A DNA stretch of 64,000 bases, from contig CAWHZU010000015.1 in the NCBI GenBank assembly GCA_963833885.1, positions 248,001-312,000 of the forward strand. The letters run 5' to 3'. The stretch is from JASHPR01 sp963833885. Lineage in GTDB: Bacteria > Actinomycetota > Actinomycetes > Streptosporangiales > Streptosporangiaceae. The position numbers and the translations under genes are program-made. A model generated the notes under the pieces. That model searched no databases and was not told the origin of the DNA. It saw nothing but the letters and a program-made list of their open reading frames with translations. Shown in pieces: positions 32,760 to 40,469 of the stretch. Numbering within the stretch: position 1 is the first letter of the stretch; each line of letters opens with the position of its first letter.

Positions 32760-33705
32760 ATCGCACCCGAGGGTCGAGGACAGCGTACATGACATCGGCA
32801 AAGAGATTGCCCAGTACGGTGACAAGGCCAACAAGAATAGTGATACCGAGCTCGACTGGGTAGTCCGATGTGGTGGCGGCGGTATAAAAACTGAGCCCAA
32901 CGCCCTGGATGTTGAAGACGAACTCAATGACAACGCCGGCGGTAAGGACCCCCGGCAAAGACAGGCCGACCATGGTTGTCACCGGCACCAGCGAGTTCCG
33001 CAGGAGATGCTTTCTGAGTATGCGGAAGCGCGGTGCTCCCTTGGCCCGCGCCGTCCGGATGTAGTCCTGGGCGAGCGTCTCGATAGCCGCCGAGCGCATA
33101 TAGCGGCTGAACAAGGCGCAGTTCACCAGGGTCAGGGTCAGTATGGGCAGCACTAGGCCGGCCGGGTTGGTGAGCATAGCGCCCAGCGTGGTCCCCTGCG
33201 ACCCTTCGGCTGGCAGCAGCCGCCATGTTACTGCGAAAGCCGAGATCAGCAGCAGGGCGAGCCAGTAACTGGGCATGGAATAGAAAACGAAGGCCACCAC
33301 GGTGCCGACGTGATCGACCGTCTTGTTCCGCCGGACCGCTTGCCAGACTCCCAGCGGCACCGAGATTAGTATGGACAGCACCAGTGCAACCCCGACGATG
33401 AAAGCGTCCTTGGGGAGCTCGGCGGCGATAATCTGGCGTACCGGCTCGTTCAGCTTGTACGAGTAGCCCAGGTTGCCACGCAGGAGCTGGCCGAGATAAT
33501 GAAGGTACTGCACAAATATCGAATGGTTAAGTCCGTACTGCGCGATGAAGGTGCTGACCTGCTGGCTCGTAGCCTTGGGCCCAATAATTGCCCTCGCCAG
33601 CTCGGGACCGGACGCAATCAGGTTCTGCAGGATGAACGCAATCAGCGTGACGCCCAGGACCACGATCAGTGCCTGCAGCAAGCGCCGGACCATGAAGCTA
33701 ACCAC
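32752..33705 (-). CDS. ABC transporter permease, oligopeptide (DppB/OppB) type
   Basis: A 317-residue permease, first gene after lacI on the leftward strand. It starts with MVRRLLQALIVVLGVTLIAF, the standard DppB N-terminal helix. LNHSIFVQYLHYLGQLLRGN and LGYSYKLNEPVRQIIAAELP follow, then about five further helices and the coupling loop RTARAKGAPRFRILRKHLL, ending in GNLFADVMYAVLDPRVRYD. It starts 6 bases after lacI ends and overlaps DppC by 8 bases, so lacI, DppB and DppC are a tight operon. It imports peptides, opines or related polar solutes together with DppC. Confidence 0.93.
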   Translation of the reverse strand: MVSFMVRRLLQALIVVLGVTLIAFILQNLIASGPELARAIIGPKATSQQVSTFIAQYGLNHSIFVQYLHYLGQLLRGNLGYSYKLNEPVRQIIAAELPKDAFIVGVALVLSILISVPLGVWQAVRRNKTVDHVGTVVAFVFYSMPSYWLALLLISAFAVTWRLLPAEGSQGTTLGAMLTNPAGLVLPILTLTLVNCALFSRYMRSAAIETLAQDYIRTARAKGAPRFRILRKHLLRNSLVPVTTMVGLSLPGVLTAGVVIEFVFNIQGVGLSFYTAATTSDYPVELGITILVGLVTVLGNLFADVMYAVLDPRVRYD

Positions 33706-33710
33706 AAGAT

Positions 33711-34871
33711 CTACCTCCCGGCGGGAGCCGAAGCCGCTCTGGTCCGCGCCTTGGCTGATGCGCCGCGGTGCATCGCTCGCGTCGCTGAGGTAGTCGACTC
33801 GCGCACGACCAGGCTGGTCTCGAGCAGCAGTGTCTGGGGGGGAGAGTTGTCGCCCGCCAGCCTTGCCAGCAGTCGCCTGGCCGCGGTCGCGCCGATGTCG
33901 TAAGCGGGCTGGGCGACAACAGTGACCCGCGGCCGGACGATGCGTGTCCAGTCGAGATCATCAAAGCCGAGCACTGTGCACTCGTCCGGGAAGCGGAGCC
34001 CGGAGTCCTGCACTGCTTCGAAGGCGCAGAGAGTCAGCATGCCATCGACCGCGAGGATCGCGGTCGGGGGATCGGGCGGGGTGAGCAGTCCAGCAACTGC
34101 CGCTTCCGCTCGGTCTGCGTAGCGCGCCGCCGACGACGCGCTCGCGATCAGCCGCGCCTCAACCGGCAGCCCTGCCGACCGCAGCGCGCCTAGGTAACCC
34201 ACCGCCCGGGAAAGGGGAGTCTGTGCATGCACAGGGTCGGTCGCGACCGCATCAAGCTGCGCGATTGGGTCGCCGTCGGCCAGTCCCGCGGTCAGGAGCC
34301 CAATTCGCTCGTGGCCACGCTCGATCAAGTGGTTGACCGCGTCCCTCGCCGCGCCGACGTTGTCGATGAGCACCGCGTCGGCCGCCAGGCCCCGAACCGA
34401 ACGGTCAATCTGCACGATCGGGAGCCCGCTCGCCAGGACGGCCTCGAGATGCCGGACCTTGTTCAGCTCGGTCGGGGCGAGGAGGAGGCCGTCGACCCGC
34501 CGCTGCAGCATCGTCTCCACAGCGCGGCGCTCGAGCCGCGGATCCTCTTCGCTGTTGCTGATGATCACGTCGTAGCCCTGTGCCCGGGCGATGTCGGTGA
34601 ACCCCCGCATGGTCTGGCCAAAGAACGCGTCCGCCATGTCCGCGCTGACGAAGCCGAGCGTCAGCGTGCGGCCGGTGACCATGCCCTGAGCCAGACGGTT
34701 CGCCTGGTAGCCGAGAGCCTGGGCATGCTTCCGGACGACCGACCGTGTTTCATCGCTCACCCGGCCGTAGCCCCCCAGCGCCCGGGCAGCGGTAGCCCGC
34801 GAGACGCCGGCCGCCGCCGCGACGTCTTCGATCGTCGGCCGCCCCGGGGTCGGCTGAGAGTGCGCTCTCAC
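33711..34871 (-). CDS. LacI-family transcriptional regulator
   Basis: A 386-residue LacI/GalR regulator. The N-terminal HTH reads PTIEDVAAAAGVSRATAARA with hinge SDETRSVVRKHAQALGYQAN, then a periplasmic-binding-like effector domain (GRTLTLGFVSADMADAFFGQ, PIVQIDRSVRGLAADAVLID, ILAVDGMLTLCAFEAV). The final 25 residues (CAFEA region onward to RTRAASAPAGR) include an Ala/Arg-rich tail. It is divergent from the binding-protein/kinase operon and is the first gene of the permease operon. A palindrome at 34855-34870 overlaps its start and another lies at 35107-35124, so it probably controls both arms. The effector is likely a sugar or sugar conjugate. Confidence 0.93.
   Translation of the reverse strand: MRAHSQPTPGRPTIEDVAAAAGVSRATAARALGGYGRVSDETRSVVRKHAQALGYQANRLAQGMVTGRTLTLGFVSADMADAFFGQTMRGFTDIARAQGYDVIISNSEEDPRLERRAVETMLQRRVDGLLLAPTELNKVRHLEAVLASGLPIVQIDRSVRGLAADAVLIDNVGAARDAVNHLIERGHERIGLLTAGLADGDPIAQLDAVATDPVHAQTPLSRAVGYLGALRSAGLPVEARLIASASSAARYADRAEAAVAGLLTPPDPPTAILAVDGMLTLCAFEAVQDSGLRFPDECTVLGFDDLDWTRIVRPRVTVVAQPAYDIGATAARRLLARLAGDNSPPQTLLLETSLVVRESTTSATRAMHRGASAKARTRAASAPAGR
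34855..34870. promoter_or_regulatory. LacI-family operator at the lacI start
   Basis: TGAGAG-TGCG-CTCTCA is an inverted repeat (6-4-6) overlapping the first codons of lacI. Together with the related half-site CGCTCTCA at 35107-35124 it gives a shared GCGCTCTCA core, as expected for the two binding sites of one LacI protein. Its position would block the leftward promoter or start of lacI (autoregulation). Confidence 0.6.
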
Positions 34872-35063
34872 GGTTGCACGCTACACCCGCCCGATCAGAT
34901 GGCGCTAGATGTGGTTTGTTGCAGATTGGACTCCGCCGTGAGCGCGGCCCTGGCCACTCATCAGTCAACGGGCAGTGCTGCTGACCTGCGTAAACATCTG
35001 CCATGTACCCCTGGCGGCTGTTGACCGGCTAGGTAACGATTAGTGATGTTCACCCGGCAACCC

Positions 35064-35092
35064 TTGACTTCATGTGCGCTCATGGGTATCTA
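35064..35092 (+). promoter_or_regulatory. sigma70-type promoter of the binding-protein operon
   Basis: TTGACT (35064-35069), a 17-base spacer, and TATCTA (35087-35092) make a near-consensus -35/-10 pair. Transcription would start near 35099, 53 bases before the lipoprotein ATG. The operator-like palindrome at 35107-35124 lies just downstream of +1, the usual roadblock position for a LacI repressor. Confidence 0.7.
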
Positions 35093-35106
35093 ATCTGGTT
35101 TCAACA

Positions 35107-35124
35107 TGCGAAAGCGCTCTCACA
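35107..35124. promoter_or_regulatory. LacI-family operator upstream of the binding-protein gene
   Basis: The element TGCGAAAGCGCTCTCACA contains GAAAGCGCTCTC, a near-palindrome centred on CG, the symmetry expected for a LacI/GalR operator. It shares GCGCTCTCA with the palindrome at the lacI start. It lies just downstream of the predicted +1. Confidence 0.6.
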
Positions 35125-35151
35125 CGAGGGTCTGGCAGACTGGAGGGCACG

Positions 35152-36993
35152 ATGCCGCGACGGTTTGGTGTCAGGGCGAAGCTCGGGATGCTTGTTGTAG
35201 TGGTGGCTTCGCTGATCGCAGCGTGCTCAAGCTCCTCATCGCCGAGCTCAACCGGCAGCTCAGGGGCCGCGCAGAGCGGGGGCAACGTGACCGTTGCCTA
35301 CCTGCCCGGCACCCAGCCGGTAGACATCTTCCCGATGTTCCCGCCCGCCGACGACACCACGCAGGAGATCTTCTGGTTCGTCGAGCAGATGTGGCGCCCG
35401 CTGTACTGGTTCGGCAACACCAGTGGCGGCATGACGTTCAACGAGTCGCTGAGCCTGGCCTATCCGCCGGTGTTCTCTAACGGCAACAAGACCGTAACCA
35501 TCAAGATGAAGAACTGGAAGTGGTCCGACGGCCAGCCCATCACGACCAGGGACGTCGAGTTCTGGATCAACATGCTCAAGGCGAACAAGTCGAGCTACGC
35601 GAACTACGTCCCCGGCTACCTGCCGGACAACATCGCCAGCGTGTCGTACACCTCATCGACCACGTTCAGCATCACCTTCAAGCAGGCCTATAGCAGCAAC
35701 TGGCTGCTCTACAACCAGCTCTGCCTGCTCTTCCCGATGCCGCAGCACGCCTGGGACAAGACCTCTGCCACCGGCAAGATCGGTAACTACGACCAGACCA
35801 CGGCTGGCGCCAAGGCGGTCTTCGCGTACCTCAACAGCCAGGCGGGCAAGCTGTCCACCTACAACTCGGATCCCCTGTGGCAGGTCGTCGACGGCCCGTT
35901 CCACCTGAAGAGCTACGCTCCCAACAGCCAGGTCGTCCTGGCCGCCAACAAGCACTACTCGGGACCGGACAAGCCGAAGCTCTCGACGGTGACGTTCCTC
36001 AACTTCACCAGCGACACGGCCGAGTACAACGAGCTGCTGAGCGGCAACATCGACTACGGCTACATACCGTTCAATGATCTGTCCTCAAAGTCCCGGGTGT
36101 CGGGCAATGGGTATTCGATCGTGCCGTGGACTCAGGCAGGAATGAACTACGCCACCTTCAACTACACGAATCCGACGACTGGCCCGCTGTTCTCGCAGCT
36201 ATACATTCGGCAGGCTGTCCAGGAGGTAACCGACCAGAGTACTATGGTCAAGGCTGCGCTTGGCGGTGCCGGAGTTCCTACCTATGGCGCCGTCCCGGAT
36301 TACACGCCGCAGCCGGAGATCAACGGCACTCCGCTTGCCGACAAGAGCGCAAACGAGGCCGCCTATCCATTCAGCATCAGCTCGGCTGTCAGCTTGCTGA
36401 AGTCTCATGGGTGGAGCGTGACGCCGGGTGGTACGGACAAATGCATAAAGCCAGGTACAGGGTCGACCGAGTGCGGCGCGGGGATCAAGCTTGACCAGCC
36501 GTTCTCGTTCAACTTTGAGTACCCGACAGGTGTTGTTCAGGAGTCGGTTGAGGCTCAGCTCCTGCAGGGCGACGCGAAGAAGGCCGGTATCACGATCTCG
36601 CTGAGCCCGGTTCCTGACTCGGTCGCCTTCTCCAGGACGGTCTGCACGAAGGGCCAGTCATGCCCGTGGCAGTCCGTCTATGCCTACCTCGGTGGCTGGC
36701 AGTATGGCGTTCCGATCAACTACCCGATCGGCAATGTCATCTTCGAGTGCGGCGGGCCGTATATCGGCGGCTACTGCTCCTCGACCCTGGACAACCTCAT
36801 GGTCAGCGCCGAGAAGTCCGAGAGCATCTCGGCCCTGTACTCCTACGAGAAGTTCCTGAACACCAACAACCCGGTCTGGTGGCTGCCGCTGCAGCCGTAT
36901 CAGTTCTCGGCCATCAAAAACAACCTGAAGGGAACGACGGGGCAGAACGTCGGCTTCTGGGTTACGCCAGAGTACTGGTACCTGACCAAGTAG
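35152..36993 (+). CDS. ABC transporter substrate-binding lipoprotein, family 5 (SBP_bac_5)
   Basis: A 613-residue lipoprotein. The signal peptide (LGMLVVVVASLIAACSSSSS) has a lipobox with Cys at the cleavage site (LIAAC). The mature protein follows the oligopeptide-binding family 5 pattern: VDIFPMFPPADDTTQEIFWF, YPPVFSNGNKTVTIKMKNWK, WSDGQPITTRDVEFWINMLK, FLNFTSDTAEYNELLSGNID and the C-terminal WWLPLQPYQFSAIKNNLKGT. It should capture a peptide-, opine- or glycoconjugate-type solute and pass it to the divergently encoded DppB/DppC. ATG 35152 has GGAGGGC just upstream; a perfect 14-base stem-loop follows its stop. Given its neighbours, a glycated amino compound is a plausible ligand, but this is inference. 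Confidence 0.93.
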   Translation: MPRRFGVRAKLGMLVVVVASLIAACSSSSSPSSTGSSGAAQSGGNVTVAYLPGTQPVDIFPMFPPADDTTQEIFWFVEQMWRPLYWFGNTSGGMTFNESLSLAYPPVFSNGNKTVTIKMKNWKWSDGQPITTRDVEFWINMLKANKSSYANYVPGYLPDNIASVSYTSSTTFSITFKQAYSSNWLLYNQLCLLFPMPQHAWDKTSATGKIGNYDQTTAGAKAVFAYLNSQAGKLSTYNSDPLWQVVDGPFHLKSYAPNSQVVLAANKHYSGPDKPKLSTVTFLNFTSDTAEYNELLSGNIDYGYIPFNDLSSKSRVSGNGYSIVPWTQAGMNYATFNYTNPTTGPLFSQLYIRQAVQEVTDQSTMVKAALGGAGVPTYGAVPDYTPQPEINGTPLADKSANEAAYPFSISSAVSLLKSHGWSVTPGGTDKCIKPGTGSTECGAGIKLDQPFSFNFEYPTGVVQESVEAQLLQGDAKKAGITISLSPVPDSVAFSRTVCTKGQSCPWQSVYAYLGGWQYGVPINYPIGNVIFECGGPYIGGYCSSTLDNLMVSAEKSESISALYSYEKFLNTNNPVWWLPLQPYQFSAIKNNLKGTTGQNVGFWVTPEYWYLTK

Positions 36994-36999
36994 AGGTAT

Positions 37000-37033
37000 G
37001 GACCGGAGGACCTATCCGCAGGTCCTCCGGTCC
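37000..37033 (+). terminator. intra-operon stem-loop after the binding-protein gene
   Basis: GGACCGGAGGACCT (37000-37013) and AGGTCCTCCGGTCC (37020-37033) pair perfectly over 14 bases with a 6-base loop, 6 bases past the lipoprotein stop. Genes continue on the same strand 63 bases later, with no T-run. The likely roles are protection of the binding-protein mRNA 3' end or partial termination, lowering expression of the enzymes relative to the binding protein, as at malE and similar operons. Confidence 0.75.
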
Positions 37034-37096
37034 TCCGGCTGCACGTGACAGATTCGCATCGCCAAAGCCCGCCCGACCGATGACAGGAGTAAAAGC

Positions 37097-38122
37097 GTGG
37101 CCCTTGCAAGTCTCCCCGAGGACCTGGCCGCAACTATCGAGGTGGCGCTGGCGGAACGCAATCGCGTTGCAGCGGTAGTCAGCGAGGCCGTCGGCGACGG
37201 CCTGAGCGACCTCTGGTTCGTCGGGGCAGGTGGGTCGCATTTTACGAGTTCGCCTGTCGGCGCCCTCATGGACGCCAAGGGCAAGTCGGTGCCCACCTTC
37301 CGGGTGAACTCTAACGAGTTCGTCTATGACACGCCGGCCCGGCTGGGGCCCGGGTCGCTGGTCGTCGTCACCTCGCACAATGGCACGACTCCCGAAACCA
37401 TCCAGGCAATTGAAACCGCCCGCTCGCACGACGTCCGGGCGGTGCTGGCGATATCCAGGGATCCGGAGAGCCCGCTCGCGGCAAAGGCTGACGAGGCTTT
37501 CATCTATGGCAGCAAGCACGTCGTAAGCGAGCCCACGCAGATACTCCTGGCCCAGATTGGGCACTCGGTCCTGGCAGCCACCGGCGACCAGACACCGGCC
37601 GAACGCGACGAAGCGCTGGATGCTTATGCTGGCCTGAACGAAGCTATCGTGAGCGCTGTCGCTGAGTCGGACGGAAACTTCGCCGCCCTGGCTGCCGCGC
37701 TCGCCGCTCAGCCGATCATTTACGTCCTTGGCGCTGGGCCGAGTGAGGATATCGCGCGCACTCTGTCCATGTGCTATCTGCAGGAAATGCAGTGGATTCA
37801 CTCAGCCGCTTATAACGCCGGGGATTTCTTCCATGGCGCCTTTGAGATCGTCACCGAGCAGACCCCGGTCATCTTGTACCTCGGCGAAGACAGGTCACGC
37901 CCCATAGCCGAGCGGACGCGGGCGTTCATCCAGAAGTACACGCGTCAGGCTTGGCTGGTCGATCTGCAGGATCTGACCTTGCCTGGTATCCCGAAGGCTT
38001 ACCGGGCCGAGGTAGGAGCGCTCGTGCTGGGGGCGCTTACCTCGCGCATCGCCCAGCACTTCGAGGCCACCACAGGACACAGCTTGACCGAGAGGCGATA
38101 CATGTTCAAAGTTCAATACTGA
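37097..38122 (+). CDS. SIS-domain phosphosugar protein, FrlB-like (copy 1)
   Basis: A 341-residue protein with two SIS domains. Domain 1 has LWFVGAGGSHFTSSPVGALM, a phosphosugar-binding Ser/Gly loop, and VVVTSHNGTTPETIQAIETA. Domain 2 has YVLGAGPSEDIARTLSMCYL and the conserved LQEMQWIHSAAYNAGDFFHG, whose glutamate and the nearby His act in related isomerases and deglycases. It most resembles fructoselysine-6-phosphate deglycase (FrlB) and its relatives, which cleave a phosphorylated Amadori adduct to glucose-6-phosphate and an amino acid. GTG 37097 starts it after TGACAGGAG. The stop overlaps the ATG of the PfkB gene (TGATG). Confidence 0.88.
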   Translation: MALASLPEDLAATIEVALAERNRVAAVVSEAVGDGLSDLWFVGAGGSHFTSSPVGALMDAKGKSVPTFRVNSNEFVYDTPARLGPGSLVVVTSHNGTTPETIQAIETARSHDVRAVLAISRDPESPLAAKADEAFIYGSKHVVSEPTQILLAQIGHSVLAATGDQTPAERDEALDAYAGLNEAIVSAVAESDGNFAALAAALAAQPIIYVLGAGPSEDIARTLSMCYLQEMQWIHSAAYNAGDFFHGAFEIVTEQTPVILYLGEDRSRPIAERTRAFIQKYTRQAWLVDLQDLTLPGIPKAYRAEVGALVLGALTSRIAQHFEATTGHSLTERRYMFKVQY

Positions 38123-38946
38123 TGTCTCTTGTCTGCGCTGGCGACAATGTGGTGGATGTCTACCAAGGGACCGGCAAGGCGTACCCGGGTGGGAACGCTC
38201 TCAACGTGTCCGTCGCGGCCCGCCGCTCGGGCCTGACGTCGGCTTACCTTGGCGCCGTCGGCGACGACGAAGCGGGCCGCCGGCTGATCGCCGCCCTCAC
38301 CGCCGAGGCGGTGGACACCGCCAGGCTGCGCGTGCTGCCGGGCAGCACCGCCTGGTGCGGGGTTCAGGTGGTTGACGGAGACCGGGAGTTTCTCGACGCG
38401 GATCTTGGCGTCTCGATGTTCAACCTGTCAGCGGGCGATCTTGCCTACGTCGCGGGCTTCGACGCCCTTCACACCGGCGATAATTCCGGCCTCGAGGCAC
38501 AGCTTGCCGAAATCGCAGCAGCGACGAAGGTGTCGTTCGACTTCGGCAGCCGGCCATGGAGCTACGTGGACGAGTTGATCGGCCACGTCTGGTGTGCATG
38601 TTTTTCCGGGGGCCACCTGACGCCGGAGGCAGCGATCGCGCTCGCCGACCAGGCAGCGGCCCGGGGGTCGACTGCGGTGCTCGTATCAGAAGGTTCCCGC
38701 GGCGCGCGACTGGTGATCGACGGCGTCCACGTCGCCGTCGCGTCGCAGGCCACCTCCCTGACCGACAGCCTCGGCGCAGGCGACGCCCTGATCGGGGGCG
38801 TGCTGAGCGGCCTGCTACGCAATTACACGCCGCTGGACGCGCTGAAGGCGGGAACTGCTCTGGCGGCTCAGGCCGTCAGCCACTACGGCGCATTTGGCTA
38901 TGGCTTCGATCCAGCGTCGGCTGGCCTGGGGGAACGGACTCATTGA
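38122..38946 (+). CDS. PfkB-family carbohydrate kinase, fructosamine-kinase-like (FrlD-like)
   Basis: A 274-residue ribokinase-fold kinase. The N-terminal motif reads GDNVVDVYQGTGKAYPGGNA with the Gly-Gly substrate loop. The C-terminal PfkB signature DSLGAGDALIGG places the catalytic base Asp221 and the anion hole. The short length (about 260-280) and GDNVVD start match the FrlD type (fructoselysine 6-kinase) better than ribokinase or fructokinase. It would phosphorylate the sugar moiety of an imported conjugate so that the SIS proteins can cleave it. The ATG overlaps the SIS copy 1 stop and its TGA overlaps the SIS copy 2 start, so the three genes are translationally linked. Confidence 0.88.
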   Translation: MSLVCAGDNVVDVYQGTGKAYPGGNALNVSVAARRSGLTSAYLGAVGDDEAGRRLIAALTAEAVDTARLRVLPGSTAWCGVQVVDGDREFLDADLGVSMFNLSAGDLAYVAGFDALHTGDNSGLEAQLAEIAAATKVSFDFGSRPWSYVDELIGHVWCACFSGGHLTPEAAIALADQAAARGSTAVLVSEGSRGARLVIDGVHVAVASQATSLTDSLGAGDALIGGVLSGLLRNYTPLDALKAGTALAAQAVSHYGAFGYGFDPASAGLGERTH

Positions 38947-39959
38947 TGCTCAACTTTGACGAGGCCCGCTTCCTGCGCATCCAGTCTGGCGCGGTAGGTC
39001 TTGCCGACGGGCTGTCCGAGGCCGTGACGGCGCGCCTGGCGGCCGGCGCGCGCAACGTCTTCTTCCTCGGCTCCGGCGGGGCCGGCATCCTCATGTACCC
39101 GGCGGCATCGCTGCTGCAGGCTCGGTCACGGTTTGGCGCGTTCACTGACTGGGCGGCGCAGATCGTCCAGACGGGCTCGGCGCACCTGGGGCCGGACTCC
39201 ATGGTGGTGATCCCCTCGCTGTCCGGCAGCACCGCCGAGAGCCTTGCGGTGCTGGAGTACGCCAAGCAGGCCGGGGCGACGGTGATCACGCTTACCGGCA
39301 GGCAGGACTCCCCGCTGGCCGGCAAGGCCGATTACAACTTCAGCAACGACGCGGCCGACGACACCTCGAGCGAATCCTTCTATCTCCAGTCGCTCATCAT
39401 CGCCCTGGCGATCATGCGGCAGCTCGATGAGTTCGACGGCTACGACGCGACGATCGATCAGCTCCGGCAGCTGCCGCAGCTGCTGGTCGGGGTCAAGCGG
39501 GCCGCGGAGGAGCGCGCCGCGCAGCTCGCGGAAGCGATCGCGGCCCGGCCGTACCACATCGTCACGGGCGCCGGATCGGCGTGGCCGGAAGCCTTCTATT
39601 ACGGCATGTGCATCCTGGAAGAGATGCAGTGGATCCGCACCCGCCCGGTGCACGCGGCCGACTTCTTCCACGGCACGCTGGAACTGATCGATGACGGCGT
39701 CAGCGTCTTGCTGCTCAAGGGAGAGGATGCCGCCAGGCCGCTGGCCGAGCGAGTCGAAGCGTTCGTGCCGCGCTACGGCGGTGTGCTGAGCGTGCTCGAC
39801 TCCGCCGACTACGAGCTGCCCGGCATCAGCGCGGAGGTGCGGGCGCTGATCTCCCCGGTCGTGCTGGCGACGGTGCTCGAGCGGGTGGACGCCCATCTGG
39901 AGGAGATCACCGGCCACCCGCTGACCACCCGGCGCTACTACAAGCGGGTCGAATACTGA
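38946..39959 (+). CDS. SIS-domain phosphosugar protein (copy 2)
   Basis: A 337-residue SIS protein distinct from copy 1, from the ATG overlapping the kinase stop. Domain 1: VFFLGSGGAGILMYPAASLL, then VIPSLSGSTAESLAVLEYAK and LTGRQDSPLAGKADYNFSND. Domain 2: YHIVTGAGSAWPEAFYYGMC with the same ILEEMQWIRTRPVHAADFFH motif and YELPGISAEVRALISPVV. Copies 1 and 2 share layout but little identity by eye. Salmonella has two such proteins (GfrE for glucoselysine-6-phosphate, GfrF for fructoselysine-6-phosphate). A similar division of labour is possible here, or one copy could be an isomerase. A stem-loop follows at 39979-39997, closing the operon. Confidence 0.88.
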   Translation: MLNFDEARFLRIQSGAVGLADGLSEAVTARLAAGARNVFFLGSGGAGILMYPAASLLQARSRFGAFTDWAAQIVQTGSAHLGPDSMVVIPSLSGSTAESLAVLEYAKQAGATVITLTGRQDSPLAGKADYNFSNDAADDTSSESFYLQSLIIALAIMRQLDEFDGYDATIDQLRQLPQLLVGVKRAAEERAAQLAEAIAARPYHIVTGAGSAWPEAFYYGMCILEEMQWIRTRPVHAADFFHGTLELIDDGVSVLLLKGEDAARPLAERVEAFVPRYGGVLSVLDSADYELPGISAEVRALISPVVLATVLERVDAHLEEITGHPLTTRRYYKRVEY

Positions 39960-39978
39960 GCCCGGTAACGGATGCCGA

Positions 39979-39997
39979 GCCGATCGCAGCGATCGGC
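39979..39997 (+). terminator. short stem-loop after the second SIS gene
   Basis: GCCGATCG (39979-39986) and CGATCGGC (39990-39997) pair perfectly over 8 bases with a 3-base loop, 20 bases after the SIS stop. It may terminate the kinase/SIS operon before the cytosine deaminase gene, which starts 17 bases on. Read-through is possible. Confidence 0.55.
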
Positions 39998-40013
39998 GGC
40001 TTAACATGTCACG

Positions 40014-40469
40014 GTGGCTGAGCAAGACGCCGACCGCCGGTTCCTGGACGCGGCGATCGAGGAAGCACGAACCGGGCTGGCCGAGGGCGGGGTTCCCATC
40101 GGAGCGGCGCTGGTCGTCGACGGCGAGATCGTAGCGACCGGGCGCAACCGGCGGGTCCAGATGGGCAGCGTGATCCGGCACGGCGAGACCGACTGCATGG
40201 AGAACGCCGGCCGCCTGCCAGCATCGACGTACGCCAGGGCGACGATGTACACCACGCTGTCGCCCTGCCCGATGTGCTCGGGCACGATCCTGCTGTACGG
40301 GATCCCGCGGGTCGTGCTCGGCGAGAACCGCACGTTTATGGGCGCGGAGGACCATCTCCGGGCGCACGGCGTTGAAGTGGTCAACCTCAATTCCGAGGAG
40401 TGCGCCGCCCTGATGCGCGAGTTCATCGACGCTCAGCCAGACATCTGGAACGAGGACATCGGCCGGTAA
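40014..40469 (+). CDS. cytosine deaminase, yeast Fcy1-like
   Basis: A 151-residue zinc-dependent deaminase. The HxE motif is HGETDCMEN, with zinc ligand His56 and proton shuttle Glu58; SPCPMCSG gives ligands Cys85 and Cys88. LYGIPRVVLGENRTFMGAED and the C-terminal WNEDIG match the yeast cytosine deaminase lid. The enzyme should convert cytosine (and 5-fluorocytosine) to uracil. This type is different from the TIM-barrel cytosine deaminase CodA of enteric bacteria. GTG 40014 begins it. The stop shares its last base with the ATG of cobK (TAATG), so cobK depends on translation of this gene. Confidence 0.92.
   Translation: MAEQDADRRFLDAAIEEARTGLAEGGVPIGAALVVDGEIVATGRNRRVQMGSVIRHGETDCMENAGRLPASTYARATMYTTLSPCPMCSGTILLYGIPRVVLGENRTFMGAEDHLRAHGVEVVNLNSEECAALMREFIDAQPDIWNEDIGR

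Noticed and set aside
37951..38121. 5' extension of the kinase frame
   Set aside because: It lies inside the SIS copy 1 coding region; the kinase begins properly at ATG 38122 overlapping the SIS stop.
38556..38945. 5' extension of the SIS copy 2 frame
   Set aside because: It lies within the kinase gene in another frame; the SIS start is ATG 38946 at the kinase stop.
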